This document shows positions 1 to 64,000 of a stretch of 64,000 nucleotides of DNA, piece by piece. The notes beneath the pieces were generated by a model, which was given only the letters and a program-made list of their open reading frames with translations, was not told where the DNA came from and ran no database searches. The stretch spans positions 30,059,140 through 30,123,139 of the forward strand of contig CM037888.1 of the NCBI GenBank assembly GCA_021292165.1. The letters run 5' to 3'. This stretch comes from Shinisaurus crocodilurus (lineage: Eukaryota; Chordata; Lepidosauria; Squamata; Shinisauridae). Position 1 is the first letter of the stretch. Every line of letters begins with the position of its first letter. The translations under genes were made by a program, and so were the position numbers.

Positions 1-712
1 TAGCTTTGAAAACAAAAGGAAGACACAAGATATTTGCTTCTTCCCAGAAGACATTCAATTCCGGTTGAGGTAGGTTATGAGTTTACTTGGGATATTAGTC
101 CAAGTTTTTGCTTTCTCTTTTTTTTTTTCCAGTAGCCTTCTCGCAGGCTTTTTTTTTTTTTCCTTTTTTTCTTTTTGACACGCTCGCTTTGCCTTTAAAA
201 TAGTTAATCGGCAACAAAACATCCTGAGAATTACAGAGAGCTGAATGCACATGACGAAAATGTCACTCAATCCATGGGAAGGTTTGGCCAACCAAGCACC
301 TGAGGTTTTCTGGAGCAAAGTTGGAAGGATCCGTCTTCATCAGTTTTTCTCGGCATGTTACAAAAGTGGATCCCCAGAGGAATTGCCCTAAAGCTGCCAA
401 CAAGGAAACACGTCGGTTAACCAAGACGACAAACGGTTCCCATTGCATTTGGTGTCAATGGTTACTGAGGAGTGGGCAAAGATGTCTTGAGACGCCACCA
501 ACCCAGCAGCTGTAGAACAAACAGCTGAGATCCAGATGGGAAGGAATGTATTAAGAGGCCTGAGGCAGGTCAGAAAGACAAACTTCATGGAGATGAAACA
601 GGCGGTAGAAATCTTTAAATTGACCTGAGATTGATGAGTCATTTTAAGGACATCGCCAGACATGAGAAATGTCCGCTGGCACATCCTATAAGAAGGGTTA
701 AAGTCTTGGCAA
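1..712 (-). other. IGDCC3: IGDCC3 3' UTR, continuing off the left edge
   Basis: Non-coding sequence lies directly downstream of the stop codon on the minus strand. No minus-strand AATAAA or ATTAAA was found here, so the polyadenylation site probably lies beyond the window. On the transcript strand it holds an A-rich block (T-rich on plus at about 114-176). No recognised repeat. Confidence 0.7.
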
Positions 713-58915
<58,203 letters not shown>

Positions 58916-58917
58916 TT

Positions 58918-59310
58918 ATCTCAAGGAGCGCCTCCAGCAACATCAAGAGTAGGCCGCTCAACAAGATCTGCCACGGACAGCCTTCTCCCTGTCCCATCAG
59001 CCAGAGAAACCAGGCTGGTGGGGACTAGGAGGAGGGACTTTTCTGTGGTAGCCCCCAATTTATGGAACTCTCTCCCCAGTGACCTCCGCCATGCCCCTTC
59101 CTTGATTAGCTTCCGCCGTGCATTAAAATCGTGGCTTTTCAGGCAGGAATATGGGGTGGGTTAGGATTTTTAAGTTTTGTACTGTTTTTAATTGTTTTAT
59201 ACTGCGTGTGTGTTCCCCCCCCCCCTTGTATTTTATTGGATTGTACATCGCTCAGAGTGGCCAGATGTCTGGCCAGATGGGCGATTCATAAATATAATAA
59301 ATAAATAAAG
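58918..59310 (+). repeat. L2-like LINE 3' end
   Basis: GAGCGCCTCCAGCAACATCA, CCCAATTTATGGAACTCTCT, TTGTACATCGCTCAGAGTGG and an AATAAATAAATA end. Confidence 0.85.
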
Positions 59311-59798
59311 CTTTCGGAAAGGCTCTGTCTCATCAAGGCCAGGCAGGGCATAAGCAAAGCATAAGGACCGGCTGGTCTCCTTGTATTTGTATCAGGCATG
59401 GCCGATCAGGAAGCTTCACACTGCCAGACAATCACAAGAACTAACGCTAAAGATGCCCCATTCCGTTCTGCTCTGAGGACTGTCCGTGGCACTTCACCGG
59501 GCCTGGCTCCCATCCTCAGACCATGATTTTCCTGGCTCAAGCCCTTAACACTTGCATTGCTTCTCCTTCGGACAGTATTTTTGCTCTCTGATGCAAGCAA
59601 GCTGAACTTTGCTAGTGACCCTATGCTAAGGGTGGGGAACCTCTTACGGGCCAAGGGCCAAATTCGATTTTAGAGCTCTCAGGGGCCGCATTCCAGTGCC
59701 CGAGGCAAAGGTGGGGCCAAAAATACAAAAAAGTACACACACAAAAATAGCAGCATATTTTAGTTTCAATCTCTTACTGCCTGTTCTAAGCCTTAGGA

Positions 59799-59921
59799 CA
59801 GTGTTCTCCAACCTTGAGTCCCCAGATGTTTTTGGCCTACAACTCCCAGCATGCCCCAGCCAGCAGCATGCTGGGAGTTGTAGGCCAAAAACATCTGGGG
59901 ACCCAAGGCTGGAGAACACTG
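59799..59921. repeat. Family A MITE, copy A9, no target duplication
   Basis: Centre shortened. Flanks ccttagga and tcgtatta do not match. Confidence 0.88.
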
Positions 59922-59923
59922 TC

Positions 59924-59982
59924 GTATTAGAATGCTCTTTAATATTTACCAATGCACACATTCTTTTAAATTATATACCTGC
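59924..59982 (+). repeat. Shard of the L1/Tx1-like LINE
   Basis: About 59 bp nearly identical to 22192-22249 (ATTTACCAATGCACAC, TTAAATTATATACCTGCTG), directly after A9. Confidence 0.85.
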
Positions 59983-60593
59983 TGCCCCATCTAGGTTCTA
60001 GGAGATGCATTTCAACCTTTTAGAAGGGGGGGGGAGGGACTGCCCAAAAGCTGGGAAATAATTAAATGATCGGTGGTCAGGGGGAATGGGGGTGGACGGG
60101 GAAAGGCAGCATGGCCATCTGGAGAACCGCGAGGGCCAGACTGGGACCCCAGAAGGTCTGGATTTGGCCCATTGGCACGAGCCCCCCCCACCCCCTGTAT
60201 CTTGCCATGCCCCTAAATTCCATGTCTGCATTCCCCTTTCCTGCTACCACTTCGCCCATCCTGGAGAGCACCGCTTGGGGGATCTCGGCCCTTGGTCCCT
60301 CCGTCTGGGGAACTGTTGGCTCCGTAGTCCATTTCTGCTGCAAAAGCATGAAAGGGATGTCGTTTCTGCGGGAGGTCAGCATCGTCACGCACATGAGCCG
60401 AAGCCCAATTTATAAGCGGCCGAAGAACCTGGTTTGCAGTTACACGTTGGTGAGCAGATGTGAGCTGTCATTTGCTAAGTGGGTGTCGAGGCTGGAGGGA
60501 GGTGATACTTAAAGGGGGAAGCAGCTATCAAGAGGGTGCAAGCAGGAGGAGGAGGGGGGGAGGAGGGGGAGGAGGAATGATGTTGAATCATAG

Positions 60594-61062
60594 AACCATA
60601 GAAAAGTAGAGTTGGAAGGGGCCTACGAGGCCATCGAGTCCAACCCCCTGCTCAATGCAGGAATCCAGGTCAAAGCATCCCTGACAGATGGCCGTCCGGC
60701 CGCACCTTGAATGCCTCCAGAATGGGAGAGCCCACCACCTCCCTAGGTAGTTGGTCCCATTGTCTTATTGCTCTGACAATCAGGACATTTTTCCTGATGT
60801 TCAGGTGGAATCTGGCTTCCTGTAACTTGAGCCCATTATTCCGTGTCCTGCAAACTGGGATGATCCAGAAGAGATCCTGGCCCTCCTCTGTGCGACAACC
60901 CTTCAAGTACTGGAAGAGTGCGATCATATCTCCCCTCAGTCTCCTCTTCTGAAGGCTAAACATGCCCAGTTCTTTCAGTCTCTCCTCATAGGGCCTTGTT
61001 CCCAGTCCCTTTATCATCTTTGTTGCCCTCCTCTGAACCCTCTCCAGTTTGTCTACGTTGCT
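60594..61062 (-). mobile_element. CR1-like LINE 3' fragment
   Basis: Minus frame reads MIKGLGTRPYEERLKELGMF, RRLRGDMIALFQYLKGC and RFHLNIRKNVLIVRAIRQW, then the tail ending at TCATAGAACCATAGAAAAG on plus. Close relative of 3120-3505 and 50530-51173. Confidence 0.9.
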
Positions 61063-61406
61063 CTAAGAACACAGGATCTGCCTTGCTGGGTCAAGCCAAG
61101 TCTAGTCTAGTTCAGCATCGCTTTTCTGGCAGCAGACAGACAAGTGCCACCCTTGAAAGCTCCCTCTCTCTGGCCCAACGGTTGAAGTGTTCCCCTGCTT
61201 GGCCTAACCATCCAGTGCGTGGTATTTATGAAGCATTGCAATGCCAAGGAGGCGATGGGTCTTTCTCTGTGGTTCATCCACAGCGTGTGGTACCTAGTGG
61301 TACAGTGACTCTGAACATGGAGCTATTGTGATTACTAGACCTACCCCCTTTCCACGAACCTGTCTAGTTCCTTTTTAAAAAGAAGCTGTCAAAGATGGTG
61401 GCCACC

Positions 61407-61575
61407 AGATGGGACTGGTGGCCTGACTCACTACAAGGCATTTCGTATTCGTACGTGCCTAGGGGCTTCTGGGTCAGACTCACAGCCACACCTGCTGGCG
61501 GCGAGTCTGACCCAGGAGCCCCCAGGCACGTACGAAGTGCCGCGTAGTGAGTCAGGCCACCAGTCCATCTAGCTC
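61407..61575. repeat. Large imperfect palindrome joined to a SINE end
   Basis: GGACTGGTGGCCTGACTCAC (left) pairs with GTGAGTCAGGCCACCAGTCC (right), and GTACGTGCCTAGGGGCTTCT with AGGAGCCCCCAGGCACGTAC. The right arm includes the 3' end of SINE T11. Confidence 0.8.
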
Positions 61576-61717
61576 AATGTTGCCTGCACTGACTTGGCAG
61601 TGGCTCAACAGGGTTTCAGGCGGGTGTTTTTGCAGCCCTACCTGGGGATGCCGGGGACTGAACCGGGGACTTCCTGCATGCAAGGCAGGGGCTCTACCCC
61701 TGAGCCACGGCCCTTCC
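61546..61717 (-). repeat. Second-family tRNA SINE (T11)
   Basis: GAGTCAGGCCACCAGTCCAT, GGGGACTTCCTGCATGCAAG, TACCCCTGAGCCACGGCCC. Confidence 0.87.
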
Positions 61718-61878
61718 CTAAATAGGAAGCTGCCTCACGCCAAGTTGGAGCACAGGTCCATCTGGCTCAGTCCGGTCTACACCAACGGGTGGCAGCTCTC
61801 CAGGGTTTCAGGTGGATGATTGAACCTGAGGCCTTCCGTGTGCAAAGCATCTGCTCCACCACTGAGCTACGGTCCTTC
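61718..61878 (-). repeat. Second-family tRNA SINE (T12), abutting T11
   Basis: Immediately follows T11 in the same orientation: AGGAAGCTGCCTCACGCC to CACTGAGCTACGGTCCTTC. Its head end served as the target for the next hAT element. Confidence 0.86.
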
Positions 61879-62328
61879 CAGAGGCGGTGTTGGGGGCGGC
61901 CCACTAGGGCTGGAGCCCCAAATTTTTCCTTTGGAGCCCCGAATCTCTGGGAGGCCCTCTGCCCCGCCCACCCTGCTGTCCAGGGGCACTAGCTGAAATA
62001 AAGGTCCAGGGGCCCTGATAATCTCTCTTGCCCCCAATCCCCCTGGACTAGCTGGCTTTTTGCCCACATGTGCTTCACCTCCTGCTGCCCCCCCCACTTG
62101 AATCTTCCTGCCTGAGGTCCGTCCCCCCCCCCGAAATCAAACGCCCTCCTCTCCCCTGTCCATACATCCCTTTTTGCAAATAGGTGTGTCCTTAGGAGAC
62201 AGGGTCCTTCAAAGACACACACACACACATACTTTAGAGCATATGTAAATTAGCATATGCAAATTTGTGGGGGGGGTTGTCCTGTGGGCCTGAGCCCCGG
62301 AACTTTCTGGTACCTAGCACTGCCCCTG
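61879..62328 (-). mobile_element. Non-autonomous hAT element, family P
   Basis: Plus ends CAGAGGCGGTGTTGGG and CCTAGCACTGCCCCTG; perfect 8-bp duplication ggtccttc (61871-61878 and 62329-62336). 450 bp. Lacks the A' insertion carried by the copy at 6319. Confidence 0.94.
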
Positions 62329-62336
62329 GGTCCTTC

Positions 62337-63502
62337 CCCGTACAAAGGCCGGAAGCAAGACAGACAGGCACCTGAAACACTCACTCGAGAAGAAACGCCT
62401 TCTTCCTTGCTGGCCGGAACCACTGCCACGTGTTTTGCCCGAATCCGAATTTACTGGCGCAGATCTTGGGCAAGTCTGAAGACCTACCAGCAAATGTCCC
62501 AGTAAGCTGGGTGGGAGAAAGGCTGCTGTGCAGGAGTTGCCTCCAGGGACCGGTTCAGGCAGTTTGGGCGGGAGCAAAGATGCCCCTTCCCAGCCGTTGT
62601 GCTGCCTTCTTCTCCTCTATGCTCCACTAAATGGGACTTTTAACTGCACCACTGCGCCTGGCACAAAGGCAGAGTCTGGGGGTGTGTGGGGTGGGTGTGC
62701 GCGCGCGCGCACTGCAGAATTCCAGAACCCCCGCTGAGATGCAACTGGCAATACTGAGCAAAGTGTGTACGGAATTCCAACCATCTACCGCTTGCCTCTG
62801 GCAAAACAGTTCTGTACACCTGCACGGAAAGAGCCTCCATTTTTCGTGGTGTGCTTTAAACCTTCGATAGGTTGACAAGGGCAAGCGGGTGCAGGGCGGG
62901 GAGAGCAGGGAGGTAAAAGGGGGCTTTGCAAAGATAAGCTGTAACTGATTAGCTCTGAGCTTCTAGAGATGTCGTGATGATGTCTTCCTGAGCACTGAGA
63001 AGAAGGTTTGCGTGGTTTTCCTTTCTCCTTCTCCGGTCAGCACCAGAACAGAAGATGGGCTTGGAAGTGTGAGAGCGAGGAAGTCCCTAAAGTCAGGGGG
63101 AGCGCGTTAGGATTCCCACTGATTGGTCGACACAGAGTTTTATGTCCTCTGCAGCTCCCTGTCCCACCCCAGGGCCCGAAGGAGCAGAATAAATCAGCCA
63201 CGATTTGTTTCACGTGCACAATTGACGCAGGTCACAGAATTTCAGTCTCCAGCTCACTAGAATTTCCGCCGCTCAGAGAGTCGAGCTTCAGTATTCTGCT
63301 GCGGCTGCCCTTTCCCAGTCATTGGCATAAGCAGAATAAATTACGCAAACTAAGGAAATGTATGTAAAAAATTATCTTGACTTGCATCCTTTACTCAAGT
63401 CACAGAACTTGACTTTTCCCGGTGCAGAACATGCTCCCACTGTGTTCTCCATTATGTCCCACAGGGAGGGGGGGGGGAAGAAACAAAAACCCAAAGCTAA
63501 GC
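62337..63502. other. Intronic sequence without a recognised gene
   Basis: A (GC)n tract is at 62699-62711. 63190-63360 is repeat-free and could be conserved non-coding DNA. Open frames have no domain. Confidence 0.4.
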
Positions 63503-63510
63503 CATTACGC

Positions 63511-63645
63511 CAGTGTTCTCCAACCTGGAGTCCCCAGATGTTTTTGGCCTACAACTCCCAGCATGCCCCAGCCAGCTACGCTGGCTGGGGCATGCTGGGG
63601 GTTGTAGGCCAAAAACATCTGGGGACCCAAGGTTGGAGAACACTG
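63511..63645. repeat. Family A MITE, copy A10
   Basis: 135-bp palindrome with perfect duplication cattacgc (63503-63510 and 63646-63653). Confidence 0.95.
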
Positions 63646-63653
63646 CATTACGC

Positions 63654-64000
63654 AGAAAGAAAGAGACGCCTGAAGAAAACCTCTCCGGCTGTTCTTCATG
63701 AGAACGCCGCCTGTTTTATGGCGCATGGAGACAGGAGAGCCAATTGCTCTGGTGGCCCACCACGGCAAAGGAGAACACGCTTCCATCCTCCTCAGTGCCC
63801 GAAGTGGGAGGAAAAGGGATGGTTAGGCTGGACACAATTATGTCCGCCTGAAAAGAAATGGGACGGTTATAGCACCACGTGAAAAGAAGCCAGAGGGAAG
63901 CCCATCCCACCGCCTCCACTGCAGCCCAAGGGGCTCTGGTAATAGGTTGGCCAGTCAGAAAATAAATGGGAAGAGCAACGAGAAATAGGATAGGCCCAAG
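63654..64000. other. Intronic sequence at the right edge
   Basis: No exon with Ig-domain signatures and no repeat recognised. Confidence 0.4.

Overview
The window is vertebrate nuclear DNA, almost certainly from a squamate reptile and most likely a lizard. It has a spliced multi-exon gene with GT-AG introns and very dense transposable elements. The repeats include tRNA-headed SINEs with (AATA)n tails of the Sauria type, CR1 and L2-like LINE 3' ends, and palindromic hAT-type MITEs.

The only protein-coding gene I can support lies on the minus strand and fills nearly the whole window. It is the 3' part of IGDCC3 (PUNC), a DCC/neogenin-family cell-surface protein. Ten exons could be placed with consistent splice phases. 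In transcript order they encode Ig3 (58666-58803, 54001-54159), Ig4 (41028-41193, start of 17976-18223), FNIII-1 (rest of 17976-18223, 14671-14835), FNIII-2 (10395-10583, 9387-9491), the transmembrane segment (5094-5232) and the cytoplasmic tail (1992-2202, 713-904). The 3' UTR runs off the left edge. The exons for the signal peptide, Ig1 and Ig2 lie beyond the right edge. The two longest introns are about 22.8 kb and 12.8 kb.

The rest is intron, built mostly of layered repeats. (1) Palindromic MITEs of about 135 bp (family A) have hAT-style ends (CAGTGTTCTCC) and 8-bp target duplications; there are ten nearly full-length copies plus relatives (A', B, C). (2) Other non-autonomous hAT elements also have clean 8-bp duplications (6319, 17314, 19352, 43932, 61879). 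(3) There are SINEs of three types: Sauria-like, a second tRNA-headed family, and a composite with a 5S rRNA-like head and a CR1-like tail. (4) CR1 and L2 LINE fragments are common. (5) Two related LTRs lie at 22.97-23.72 and 25.67-26.45 kb. (6) A three-level nest lies at 21.26-22.79 kb, where a LINE sits in another LINE that sits in a MITE.

The most interesting signal is that the arms of the palindromic MITEs each carry a near-consensus ZNF143/THAP11 composite motif (CTACAACTCCCAGCATGCC). The same core recurs in families with different outer arms, as if a palindromic module had been swapped between elements. Other oddities are a GC-rich multi-hairpin block inside a CR1 (55.44-55.90 kb) and a nested palindrome that splits an old SINE (34.38-34.75 kb). 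I saw no bacterial, phage, CRISPR or defence-type system.
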